NCBI RefSeq assembly: GCF_946885955.1
Contig: NZ_CAMPHI010000019.1
Coordinates: forward strand, 27,186-91,185
Origin: an uncultured Pseudomonas sp.
GTDB taxonomy: Bacteria; Pseudomonadota; Gammaproteobacteria; Pseudomonadales; Pseudomonadaceae
Length of the DNA stretch: 64,000 nt
Direction: 5' to 3'
The notes under the pieces are model-generated. The model was not told the DNA's origin, did not search any database, and saw nothing but the letters and a program-made list of their open reading frames with translations. Positions 1 to 8,533 of this stretch are shown here, in pieces. Made by a program: the position numbers and the translations under genes. How positions within the stretch are numbered: the first letter of the stretch is position 1; each line of letters opens with the position of its first letter.

Positions 1-2
1 AG

Positions 3-1913
3 TACTCCAACTTCGCCAGGTTGACGGAAGTCCAGGCCCAGGTCATGGGCCGCAACGTGCATGTGCATTTCATCTACGAAACCGGCGATGCCGCCGGGCA
101 GAACATGACCACAAGCTGCACCTGGCAGGCCTGCCAGTGGATCCTCGGGCAACTGGAGCGTTTCGACGGCCTCGAGGTGCTGGATTTCATGATCGAGGCC
201 AACCTGTCCAACGACAAGAAGGTCACCTACCAATCCTTCGTCAACGGCCGCGGCATGCGGGTGATGGCCGAGGCGGTGCTGAGCGATGCAACCTGCCAGC
301 AGGTGCTCAAGGTCAGCACCAGGCACTTGGCCAACGCCTACCAGCACTGCGTCAGCGGCTCGATAGCGGCCGGCATGATCGGTTTCAACATCAATGTCGC
401 CAATATGGTCGCCGCCATGTTCACCGCCCTGGGCCAGGACATCGCCTGCGTACACGAATCGGCCCTGGCCCAGCTGCACCTGGAGCTCAATGAACAGGGC
501 GACCTGTACTGCATGCTGAACATGCCTTCGCTGGTCATCGGAACCGTAGGCGGCGGCACCAGCTTGCCGCAGCAACGCGAATGCCTGGAGCTGCTCGACT
601 GCGCCGGCCCCGGCAAGGTGCGCAAGCTGGCCGAGGTGATAGCCGCCTATAGCCTGGCTCTGGAGCTGTCGACCCTGGCGGCCGTAGCCGCCGACCAGTT
701 CGCCCGCGCCCATGAGCGGCTCGGCCGCAATCGCCCGGTCGATTACCTGAAGCTGGCCGACCTGGATACCCAGTTCTTCTACGAGGCCCTGAGCCAGAGC
801 GGCCTCTGCGAGCTACGCCCTTACGCCGTGGCCCCCCTGCAATTCGACAACCGGGGTTCGAGCATCATCACCGAACTTACCGCGCACAAGGTCAGCAAGC
901 TGCTCGGGCACCTGCCCTTCCTGCTCAGGACCTATGACGGCGATGTGCGGGTGATGGTCAAGATCAAGCCCCTGGACGCTGAAGTGATCATCATGCTCAA
1001 CGGTATCGCCAGCCTATGCGACGCGCGCCTGGCCAGGGCGTTCAACCAGTACCGCGAGCAACTCGGTTTCAAGGGCTGCCATGTGCGCGAACTGGCGGTG
1101 ATGAGCCAGCGCGACCCACGTTTTACCCGCAACGCGCCGCGTGTCTATGGCGTGGTCGAAGACCAGGGACGCGAAGCCTACGTGATCATCGAGGAGCTGC
1201 TCGAAGGTCTGGAGTTGATGGACAGCGCCGACGACACCAGTGGCTGGAGCCAGGCGCATCTGGAGGCGGCGATCCGCGGCATCGCCGAGGTGCACAGCAT
1301 CTGGTACGGCCGCGAGGAGCAGCTCAAGCAGCAGCCCTGGTTGACGGACTACCCCAGCGCCGCCGGCATGCTGGAAAAACGCGACCTGTGGGAAGCGCTC
1401 GGTGCCCATGCCCGGGAGGAATTTCCGCAATGGTTCGATGATCGGCACCTGGGTCTGCTGCGCGACATGGTCAACGGCATCGGCGACTGGTGGGCGGATA
1501 TCGAGCGCATGCCGCGTACCCTGATCCACAACGACTTCAACCCGCGCAACATCGCCCTGCGCAACGGCCCGGAAGGCCTGCGCCTGTGCGCCTACGACTG
1601 GGAGCTGGCGACCCTGCACCTGCCCCAGCACGACCTGGCCGAACTGCTCGGCTTCACCCTGATCGCACCGGTGCAGCCAGCCACGGTGCAGCACTATCTG
1701 GAATTGCACCGCCTGGAGCTGCAGCGGCACAGCTGCCAGGCCATCGACCCCGAACAGTGGCGCTACGGTTACCAGTTGGCCCTGCGTGATCTGCTGGTCA
1801 ATCGCCTGCCGCTGTACCTGATGGCCCATAGCTTCCGCCATTTCCCCTTTATGGAAAGGGTCTACGCCACTTTCCGCCAGCTACTGCAAATCGAAGAGGC
1901 TCGCCTGTCATGA
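3..1913 (+). CDS. HMG-CoA reductase (class I type) fused to an APH-like kinase, 5' truncated by window
   Basis: The frame is already open at base 3, so the true start lies upstream. The first ~240 visible residues are the C-terminal half of a class I HMG-CoA reductase, which reduces HMG-CoA to mevalonate with NADPH. Visible marks are the DAAGQNM segment, the catalytic Lys in NDKK, the GQD aspartate, the IGTVGGGT nucleotide-binding stretch and the late AHERLGRNRP segment carrying the catalytic His. About 380 residues follow with aminoglycoside/choline-kinase marks: a Brenner-type HNDFNPRN loop and a YDWE metal-binding motif near the end. Ordinary bacterial HMG-CoA reductases carry no such kinase tail. 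The next gene overlaps by 4 bp (ATGA). The kinase substrate is unknown; mevalonate or a downstream alcohol is a guess from context. Confidence 0.88.
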   Translation, partial: YSNFARLTEVQAQVMGRNVHVHFIYETGDAAGQNMTTSCTWQACQWILGQLERFDGLEVLDFMIEANLSNDKKVTYQSFVNGRGMRVMAEAVLSDATCQQVLKVSTRHLANAYQHCVSGSIAAGMIGFNINVANMVAAMFTALGQDIACVHESALAQLHLELNEQGDLYCMLNMPSLVIGTVGGGTSLPQQRECLELLDCAGPGKVRKLAEVIAAYSLALELSTLAAVAADQFARAHERLGRNRPVDYLKLADLDTQFFYEALSQSGLCELRPYAVAPLQFDNRGSSIITELTAHKVSKLLGHLPFLLRTYDGDVRVMVKIKPLDAEVIIMLNGIASLCDARLARAFNQYREQLGFKGCHVRELAVMSQRDPRFTRNAPRVYGVVEDQGREAYVIIEELLEGLELMDSADDTSGWSQAHLEAAIRGIAEVHSIWYGREEQLKQQPWLTDYPSAAGMLEKRDLWEALGAHAREEFPQWFDDRHLGLLRDMVNGIGDWWADIERMPRTLIHNDFNPRNIALRNGPEGLRLCAYDWELATLHLPQHDLAELLGFTLIAPVQPATVQHYLELHRLELQRHSCQAIDPEQWRYGYQLALRDLLVNRLPLYLMAHSFRHFPFMERVYATFRQLLQIEEARLS

Positions 1914-4660
1914 CTGAGTATTTCTACCCTCAGGAACAGGCGTTGTTCCTGCCCCCCGAACAGCTCGGCGGCAAAGCCGCCAACCTCGCGCGCCTGAGCC
2001 GCGAGGGCCTGCCCGTGCCGCGCTGGTGGGTGCTGAGCACGGACGCCTTTCAATTGCTGCTCGAGCGCAATCGACTCAGCGACTTGATCGACAGGCGCCT
2101 GCGGCGGGTCGCCCGGAACAACGCCGGCATCGAGGCCCTGGCCCAGCAAATCCAGCAGCAGGTGCTGGCCGCGAGTATCCCCACCGAGTTGCACACGCAA
2201 TTGGCCGATGCCCTGGCCGGCCAGGAGGAGGTCTTGTTCGCCGTGCGTTCCTCGGTGCAGGGCGAAGATGCCCAGGGCGCTTCGTTCGCCGGGCAGATGG
2301 ACAGCTTCCTGTTCCAGCACGGCCTCGCCAGCATCGAGCAGAGCCTGTTGCAGGTCGCAGCGTCGGCCTTCAACGCCCGCGCCCTGCACTACCGTCTGAG
2401 CAAAGGCATCGCCCTGAGCGATATCCGCATCGCGGTGATCGTCCAGGAGATGGTCGAAGGCGAGGTTTCCGGGGTGATGTTCACCGCCCACCCGGTTACC
2501 GGCAGCCGCCGCCATGCGCTGATCTCCGCGGCCTGGGGGGTGGGCGAAGGCATAGTCGCCGGCATCTGCAATACCGACGAATACAGCGTCGGCCTGTTCG
2601 ATGACGGGATAGAAGTACAACTGGCGGACAAGGACGTCGCCGTACGCTTCGACCGCGCCGCTGGACGCGGCACCCAGACAAGCCCGGTCGATACGGCTCA
2701 ACGCCATGCCCGCACCCTCGACGATCGACAGGTGCTCGCCCTGCGCGACCTGGGCCGGCGCATCGCCAACCTGCAGCGCTCTCCCCAGGACATCGAGTGG
2801 ACGTTGCGCGACGGACAGTTCCACATCCTGCAAACCCGCCCCATCACCCGCCTGCCGGCCCCCAGCCAGCCGAGCGGACGGCGCCTGGTGTTCGACAACT
2901 CGAACATTCAGGAGTCCTACTGCGGGGTAACCACGCCGCTGACCTTCTCCTTCGCCAGCCGCGCCTATGCCACTGTCTATGAGCAGACCTTTCGCCTGAT
3001 CGGCGTGCCCGAGCGGCAGATCCTGGCCCATCGCGACATGCTCGAAAATATGCTCGGGCTGATCCACGGCCGGGTCTACTACAACATCAACAACTGGTAC
3101 CGCAGCTTGCTGCTGTTGCCCTCGTTCAAGACCAACAAGGCCGATATGGAACGCATGATGGGCCTGACCGATCCGGTCGACCTGATCGAGGATCGCCCGC
3201 TCAGCGGCCGCGAAAAACTCGCCAAACTGCCCGGCATGCTGCGCGCCCTGTTTCTGCTGACCCGCGGTTTTCGTCGCATGGATACCCTGCTCGGCGAATT
3301 CCGCCAGATGTTCGAGCAGACCTACCGCAGCATTGCCCGTAATGAACTGCACTGCCTGAACGTCGGCGAGCTGATCGAGGAAGTCCGGCGCCTGGACCGC
3401 GAACTGCTGCAACGCTGGACCACGCCGATCATCAACGACTTCTACGTAATGATGATGAACGGCCGAGTGCACCGCGCCCTGGTCGCCGCCGGCATAAGCA
3501 ACCCGGAGCTGCTGCAGAACAACCTGCTGTCCGGCGAGGACGGCATCGAAAGTACCGAGCCGACCAAGCTGCTGTTGCGCCTGTGCGCCCATGTGCGCAC
3601 CCAGCCCGAAGTACAGGCGCTGATCGAGCAGGCCGACAACGCCAGCCTGCTCGACCGGGTGCAGGTTTGCGACCCGGACTTCCATGCCCAGTGTCTGCAT
3701 TACATCGAGCAATACGGCGACCGCAGCATGGGCGAACTCAAGCTCGAATCCATCACCCTGCGCCAGGATCCTAGCTTCCTCTTCGCCATCCTCAAGAACT
3801 ACCTGAGCCGACCCGACCTGACCCCGCAAAGCCTGGCGGCCAGGGAGGCGAGCTTTCGCCAGGAGGCCGAAGCGCAGGCCTTCACCGCCGTCGGTCGTCA
3901 GGGCGGCCGTGCCCTGCGGCGTTTCAAAAACCATCTGGGCCGGCTGCGTGCGGCGATTCGCAACCGCGAGAACATGCGCCTGGCACGCACGCGCACATTC
4001 GGCCTGTACCGCGAGCTGTTTCTCGAGATCGGCCAGCAGCTGGCCATGGACCAGGTGCTGGCCGAACCGCGCGATATCTTCTACCTGAGCATCGATGAAC
4101 TCTATGCGCTGAACGACGGCCGTGCGGTGCAAACCGAACTGAAAAGCCTGGTCGCCGCCCGCCAGGCCGAATTCGCCGGCTACCTGAAAAAGGACCTGCC
4201 CCATCACTTCTGGACCTGGGGCATGGTCTACCGGCACAACGCCTATGCCTACCCCGGCACCCCACAGGTGCAGGGCACAGGGGAGATCCGCGGCATCGGT
4301 TGTTACCCCGGCCTAGTCGAGGCAAAGGTCCGCTTGATCTTCTCGCCCCAGGACGAGCTGTCGCTCAACGGCCAGATCCTCTGCACGGTGCGCACCGATC
4401 CGGGCTGGGCGCCGCTGTTTCCCAGCGCCGGCGGCATTCTGGTGGAACGCGGCTCGACCCTCTCGCACTCCGCGGTGGTCGCCCGCGAGCTGGGCATCCC
4501 GGCCATCGTCGGCATTCCCGGGATCACCGCACTGTTACGCGACGGCGAGCGGGTGCGCATGGATGGCGCCGCCGGCACCATCGAACGCCTGGACCGGCCC
4601 AGGAGCAGCGCCAATTCAACGAGCGTCGTTCAGCCGGCGCAGGAGACCGCCCATGGCTGA
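1910..4660 (+). CDS. PEP-synthase-like / rifampin-phosphotransferase-like dikinase
   Basis: This 916-residue protein belongs to the PEP-utilising enzyme superfamily. An N-terminal ATP-grasp half (PPDK_N-like, about residues 10-320) shows the RSSVQGEDAQGASFAGQ and FTAHPVTG motifs. A middle region of about 480 residues (330-810) is unlike pyruvate-binding barrels. The swivelling phospho-histidine domain lies at the extreme C-terminus, with the active His in STLSHSAVVAREL near residue 853. In PpsA and PpdK the His domain is central and a PEP-binding barrel follows; here the barrel is missing. That order (ATP-binding, substrate-binding, His) is the rifampin phosphotransferase architecture. It suggests transfer of the ATP beta-phosphate to a hydroxyl of a small molecule or lipid. 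It overlaps both neighbours (4 and 8 bp). Drug resistance is possible, but its place in a lipid-type operon argues for a biosynthetic role. Confidence 0.85.
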   Translation: MTEYFYPQEQALFLPPEQLGGKAANLARLSREGLPVPRWWVLSTDAFQLLLERNRLSDLIDRRLRRVARNNAGIEALAQQIQQQVLAASIPTELHTQLADALAGQEEVLFAVRSSVQGEDAQGASFAGQMDSFLFQHGLASIEQSLLQVAASAFNARALHYRLSKGIALSDIRIAVIVQEMVEGEVSGVMFTAHPVTGSRRHALISAAWGVGEGIVAGICNTDEYSVGLFDDGIEVQLADKDVAVRFDRAAGRGTQTSPVDTAQRHARTLDDRQVLALRDLGRRIANLQRSPQDIEWTLRDGQFHILQTRPITRLPAPSQPSGRRLVFDNSNIQESYCGVTTPLTFSFASRAYATVYEQTFRLIGVPERQILAHRDMLENMLGLIHGRVYYNINNWYRSLLLLPSFKTNKADMERMMGLTDPVDLIEDRPLSGREKLAKLPGMLRALFLLTRGFRRMDTLLGEFRQMFEQTYRSIARNELHCLNVGELIEEVRRLDRELLQRWTTPIINDFYVMMMNGRVHRALVAAGISNPELLQNNLLSGEDGIESTEPTKLLLRLCAHVRTQPEVQALIEQADNASLLDRVQVCDPDFHAQCLHYIEQYGDRSMGELKLESITLRQDPSFLFAILKNYLSRPDLTPQSLAAREASFRQEAEAQAFTAVGRQGGRALRRFKNHLGRLRAAIRNRENMRLARTRTFGLYRELFLEIGQQLAMDQVLAEPRDIFYLSIDELYALNDGRAVQTELKSLVAARQAEFAGYLKKDLPHHFWTWGMVYRHNAYAYPGTPQVQGTGEIRGIGCYPGLVEAKVRLIFSPQDELSLNGQILCTVRTDPGWAPLFPSAGGILVERGSTLSHSAVVARELGIPAIVGIPGITALLRDGERVRMDGAAGTIERLDRPRSSANSTSVVQPAQETAHG

Positions 4661-5774
4661 TTCCCGAATGGGCGCCTGGCAACCCGAGATGCCCCTGCCC
4701 GAAGCCTTTATCGAGTTGCCCCGGCAACTTTATGCCGACGACCCGCACTGGCTAGGCGAGGACGCCCGGGCCCTACAGCGGCAATTCTCCACGGCCAATC
4801 CTTGGTTCGATAGCGGCCGCGCCTGGTTGGGGGTGCTGCCTGGGCAAGCGCGCCTGGCCGGCTTCTTTAACGATCAGCGAATCGAGGGCGAGCCAGCGGC
4901 GTTCTTCGGCTTTTGGGAGAGCATCGACGACCCCAGGCCAAATCGACTGCTATTCCAGGGCCTGCGCGATTGGGCCCATGACCTCGGCGCCAAACGCCTG
5001 TACGGGCCAATCGATTTCCGCACTTTCGGCGCTTACCGCTTGCGTCTGGATGCCTTCGAGGCCGGCTGTTTTCCCGGCGAACCCTGGAACCCACCCTATT
5101 ACCCGGCGCTGCTCGAGTACCTGGGGCTGAGCCTGCGCCACCGTTACGTCTCGACCTTCGACGACCTAAGCAAGTCTGCGGCCTCGGCGCGTCCGGTCTA
5201 TGAGCGGCTCAAACCCAAGTTTGCAGGAGTGGTCAACCTGATACCTTTGACCGGCGATTTCTGGATGGCCCACCTGGATCAGTTGCATGCCTTCGTCGAG
5301 ACCGTGTTCGGCGCCAATTTCGCCTACACGCCGCTGTCCCGCGCGGCCTTCGAGTGGCATTGCGGGCAAGCCCTGGCCGCACGTTTGTGCCCCCACAGCT
5401 CAGTGCTGGCCCTGACTCCTGAAGGGCACATCGCCGGATTGTTTCTGACCTGCGCGGATTTCAGCCCGCTGCTGCGCCAGGGCAATCCGCAGCGCCTGCC
5501 GGCTTCGAGTCTCAAGCCGGCGGAGCATCTGACACTGTTACCCCAGCCGCGCCAGTTACTGGCGAAGACCGCGGCTGTGCGCCCGGAATTTCGCAAGCAT
5601 GGCCTGTTCACCGCCCTAGGCTGTGAAATGTTGCTGCGCGCCGAAGCCCATTACCAGCGGATAGTCGGCGCCCTGGTGCGCGAGGACAACAACTCCTGGC
5701 AGTTCGCTCAGCACCATATGTGCCATAGCGGCAGCGTCCTGCACCATTACGGCCTGTACCAGAGCGACCTATGA
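4653..5774 (+). CDS. GNAT-like (possible N-acyltransferase) protein of the lipid-type cluster
   Basis: A 373-residue soluble protein. The ATG at 4653 is chosen because AGGAGA lies 7 bases upstream and the start overlaps the previous stop by 8 bp. An N-terminal lobe includes the segment YGPIDFRTFGAYRLRLD followed by NPPYYPALLEYLGL, a pattern typical of large GNAT-like proteins often left as hypothetical. Near residue 310 the stretch VRPEFRKHGLFTAL resembles the acyl-CoA pyrophosphate loop of GNATs. It may therefore move an acyl group from a carrier to an amine or alcohol. The substrate cannot be read from sequence. The 3' end overlaps the ligase gene by 4 bp, consistent with coupled translation. 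Confidence 0.7.
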   Translation: MADSRMGAWQPEMPLPEAFIELPRQLYADDPHWLGEDARALQRQFSTANPWFDSGRAWLGVLPGQARLAGFFNDQRIEGEPAAFFGFWESIDDPRPNRLLFQGLRDWAHDLGAKRLYGPIDFRTFGAYRLRLDAFEAGCFPGEPWNPPYYPALLEYLGLSLRHRYVSTFDDLSKSAASARPVYERLKPKFAGVVNLIPLTGDFWMAHLDQLHAFVETVFGANFAYTPLSRAAFEWHCGQALAARLCPHSSVLALTPEGHIAGLFLTCADFSPLLRQGNPQRLPASSLKPAEHLTLLPQPRQLLAKTAAVRPEFRKHGLFTALGCEMLLRAEAHYQRIVGALVREDNNSWQFAQHHMCHSGSVLHHYGLYQSDL

Positions 5775-7378
5775 ACAGTGCGAACTTCTGCGCCGCCATA
5801 GTCGCCGCCGCCCGCCGCCACCCCCAGCGTCTGGCCCTGCGCGTACCCCGGGTGCAGGACGACTATCGCAACGCCGATCAACTGAGTTATGCCGAACTAT
5901 TGGCCCGTTCGGCCCAGTTGCAGCAAGGCCTGTTGCAGGCCGGGTTACGGCGCGGCGCGCGGGTACTGCTGCTGGCCCGGCCGGGCTTGGACCTCTACAC
6001 GGCGATCCTCGCGCTGCTCGGCCTGGGCATGGTGCCGGTGTTGCTGGATCGGGGCATGAGCCGCCCGCGCCTGCTGGCCTCGATCCGCCTGAGTGGGGCG
6101 CAGACCCTGCTCGGCGAGCGCCAATTAATCGAGCGCTGGTGGTTGCTGCCCAGCCTCTGGCGCCTTGAGCGCCTGGGTCTGGACGGCGCCTGCCTCGGCG
6201 TGCGCGCCCTGCCCTGGGCGGCGAAGGCCACGGCCCAGAGTTTTCGTTGCGAGCCGGTGACCGCCGACAGTCATGGTCTGATCAGCTTCACCTCCGGCAG
6301 CACCGGCCTGCCCAAAGGCGCCGACCGCACCCATGCCAGCCTTACCGCCCAGCACCTGGCCCTCCACGAGTACTGGCCGGAGCAGCACGCCGACATCGAC
6401 CTGCCGTGTTTTCCGGTGCTGGTGTTGCACAACCTCTGCTGCGGCATCGGCACCGTGCTGCCGGCCACCGACCTGGCCGCGCCCGGTCAGGTGCAACCGG
6501 CGGCGGTGCTGCGGCAGATCCAGCTGGAAGGCATCACCCGCCTGTCTGGCGCCCCGGCGTACCTCCAGCGCCTGACGCGCCATGCCCGGGAATGCGGCCT
6601 GCGTTATCCCGGCGTGCGCTCGCTGGTGGTCGGCGGCTCGACCCTGACCGAGCCGCTGGTGCGCGACTGCCTGGCGGTATTTGCCAACGCCAAGGCGCTG
6701 GTGGTCTATGGCTCGACCGAAGCCGAACCGATCGCCAAGGTGGAAATGGCCGAACTGCTGCGCGACTGGCAACAGCAACCGGGCCATCTGGTCGGCCGGC
6801 CGGCAACCATGACCGAGGTGTGCATCGTCGATCCATTGCTACCGCTGAGCGACGAAGCCTCGGTATGGCGTGCGCAACTCGCGGCCGGGCAACTCGGCGA
6901 GATACTGGTGGCAGGTCCCCACGTGCTCAAGGCCTATGTGGATAACCCCCGGGCGACTGCCGAAACCAAGATCGCCCGCGGCGACGGCCTGGTCTGGCAC
7001 CGCACCGGCGATGTCGGCACCTTCGACGACCAGGGCCGGCTGTGGCTCAGCGGCAGACTCAAGGACGCCGTGATGGTGGATGGCCAACGGCATTACACCT
7101 ACCCCCTGGAAAAAGCCCTCGACGCCCTGCCCGGCGTCGCTCGCAGCGCCCTGATCAGTCGCGACGAGGACCATCCGGACGATCTGGTGCTGGTCATCGA
7201 AGGCCAGGTACCGGCCGGGTTGCCTGCGCTGCTGGCACGCTTCGGTTTTAGCCACGCACACCTGGCGCAGACCGAGCGCATCCCGGTGGACGGCCGGCAC
7301 AACAGCAAAATCGACCGCCCGGCCCTGCGTGACGCCTTGCGCAAGGGTCGCCTGCCCCTCAAGGAGCACTTGCCATGA
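5771..7378 (+). CDS. AMP-dependent acyl ligase, OleC-like
   Basis: A 535-residue adenylate-forming enzyme. The P-loop FTSGSTGLPKGA lies near residues 173-184, YGSTEAEP is the A5-type motif, and HRTGDVG with SGRLKDAV are the late ANL motifs; a C-terminal lysine stands in HNSKIDRP. The YGSTEAEP form and overall size recall OleC (beta-lactone synthetase of long-chain olefin synthesis) and related fatty-acyl-AMP ligases more than acetyl-CoA synthetase. No OleA, OleB or OleD gene is nearby, so an olefin product is not supported. It likely activates a carboxylic acid for the neighbouring acyltransferase-like protein. Both ends overlap neighbours by 4 bp (ATGA). Confidence 0.82.
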   Translation: MNSANFCAAIVAAARRHPQRLALRVPRVQDDYRNADQLSYAELLARSAQLQQGLLQAGLRRGARVLLLARPGLDLYTAILALLGLGMVPVLLDRGMSRPRLLASIRLSGAQTLLGERQLIERWWLLPSLWRLERLGLDGACLGVRALPWAAKATAQSFRCEPVTADSHGLISFTSGSTGLPKGADRTHASLTAQHLALHEYWPEQHADIDLPCFPVLVLHNLCCGIGTVLPATDLAAPGQVQPAAVLRQIQLEGITRLSGAPAYLQRLTRHARECGLRYPGVRSLVVGGSTLTEPLVRDCLAVFANAKALVVYGSTEAEPIAKVEMAELLRDWQQQPGHLVGRPATMTEVCIVDPLLPLSDEASVWRAQLAAGQLGEILVAGPHVLKAYVDNPRATAETKIARGDGLVWHRTGDVGTFDDQGRLWLSGRLKDAVMVDGQRHYTYPLEKALDALPGVARSALISRDEDHPDDLVLVIEGQVPAGLPALLARFGFSHAHLAQTERIPVDGRHNSKIDRPALRDALRKGRLPLKEHLP

Positions 7379-8013
7379 AAACCCTGGACACACCATCGCG
7401 CTATATCGTCCGCCTGAACCCCGCGGACATCCTCACCCTGAGCGGGCTACTGACCTCGGCCCTGGCCATCCTCAGCGCCCTGCATGGCCTGTTCGCGCTG
7501 GCCAGCGCCTGGCTGTTCCTGGCCATGCTCGGCGATGCCCTGGACGGCATCGTCGCCCGCAGGTTGAAGATCGAACGCCCATTCGGCCGTTACCTTGATG
7601 GCTTCATGGATATGCTGATCTACCTGGTGGCGCCGGCCCTGACCCTCTATTGGCAGGGTTTCGACGGCCTCTGGGGGCTGTTTCTGCTGCTATTGATCGG
7701 CTGCGGCTGCACCCGCCTGGCGGTATTCAACGATATCGGCAACATCCGCGAAGGCAATCAGCTGGCCTATCTGGGCATGCCGGTGTTCTGGAGCCTGTTC
7801 GGCCTCGGCTCCTACCAGCTGCTGGTGCTATGGCTGCCGCCGCTATGGCTGCACATCCTGCTCGCCGTGGCCATAGTCGCGTTCGGCAACGCCATGTTGC
7901 TGCGCCGCCCCTTCTTCAAATTCAAGCGGCTCTCGCACATCCTCGGCCTGACCCTAGGCGGCTTCGTGCTGCTGGCTGCGCTGCAATGGTGGCTGGAGAG
8001 CGGCGTTGCGTAA
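7375..8013 (+). CDS. CDP-alcohol phosphatidyltransferase family membrane protein
   Basis: A 212-residue integral membrane protein with about six hydrophobic segments. The complete family signature is present: D54, D57-G58, A61-R62, G71, D75 and D79, which bind two metal ions and the CDP group. Such enzymes swap CMP for an alcohol headgroup (as in phosphatidylglycerophosphate or archaetidyl synthases). It starts within the preceding stop (4 bp overlap) and is followed by the CarS-like gene (8 bp overlap). Those two together would make and then use a CDP-activated lipid. The headgroup acceptor is unknown. This is not the housekeeping PgsA or PssA by context. Confidence 0.87.
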   Translation: MKTLDTPSRYIVRLNPADILTLSGLLTSALAILSALHGLFALASAWLFLAMLGDALDGIVARRLKIERPFGRYLDGFMDMLIYLVAPALTLYWQGFDGLWGLFLLLLIGCGCTRLAVFNDIGNIREGNQLAYLGMPVFWSLFGLGSYQLLVLWLPPLWLHILLAVAIVAFGNAMLLRRPFFKFKRLSHILGLTLGGFVLLAALQWWLESGVA

Positions 8014-8533
8014 TGCCCTGTTGATCGCCCTGTATCTGCAGGTGCCGCTAGTCATCGGCGGCGTGCTACATATGCTGGCGGTGACCCGTAACTTGCTGCC
8101 GGCCCTGCGTGTGCCCATTCATACCGGCCTGTTCGGTGCCAATAAAACCTGGCGCGGCCTGCTGCTGATGCCGCTGCTAACCGCCTTCGGCGCGCTGTTG
8201 CTGTGGCCGAGCGAACGCTGGCTGGGTGAACAGGCGGTCTTCGCCCAACCTCTGTGGTGGGTCGGCCTGATCGCCGGCCTGGCCTATGTGCTCGCCGAAC
8301 TACCCAACTCCTGGCTCAAACGCCGCCTCGGCATCGCCCCCGGCGCCACACCCTCGCTCTGGGTGCTACTGGGCGACCAGCTGGACTCCGGCATAGGCGT
8401 GGCCCTGGCCTATTGGCTGGTGCTGGACCAGCCAGCCACAGTCTGCCTGCTCTACATCCTGACCTTCCCCCTGACCGCCCTGCTGGTCAAACGCCTGCTG
8501 TACCAAGGGCGGCTCAAGCAGTCGGCGGTGTAG
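8006..8533 (+). CDS. CDP-archaeol synthase (CarS)-like cytidylyltransferase
   Basis: A 175-residue membrane protein with about five hydrophobic segments. FGANKTWRG, then LPNSWLKRRLGI, then GDQLDSGIG match the signature regions of the CarS/CdsA superfamily in the CarS (DUF46) form. CarS in archaea transfers CMP from CTP to unsaturated archaetidic acid. Bacterial homologues exist, but their substrates are mostly unknown. The TTG start at 8006 is supported by GGAGAG 6-11 bases upstream and by the 8-bp overlap with the previous gene; no in-frame ATG is available nearby. It ends the cluster. A decayed phage gene begins immediately after its stop, so further cluster genes may have been lost. Confidence 0.8.
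   Translation: MRNALLIALYLQVPLVIGGVLHMLAVTRNLLPALRVPIHTGLFGANKTWRGLLLMPLLTAFGALLLWPSERWLGEQAVFAQPLWWVGLIAGLAYVLAELPNSWLKRRLGIAPGATPSLWVLLGDQLDSGIGVALAYWLVLDQPATVCLLYILTFPLTALLVKRLLYQGRLKQSAV

Noticed and set aside
1862..4237. A 791-codon open frame on the minus strand opposite the RPH-like gene
   Set aside because: It mirrors codons of a clear dikinase gene in GC-rich DNA and has no domain, so it is an antisense shadow.
1910..4660. Housekeeping PEP synthase PpsA
   Set aside because: The His domain is C-terminal and the PEP-binding barrel is absent, so the architecture is wrong.
5771..7378. Olefin biosynthesis (OleABCD) cluster
   Set aside because: Only an OleC-like enzyme is present; no thiolase-like OleA, hydrolase OleB or dehydrogenase OleD is adjacent.
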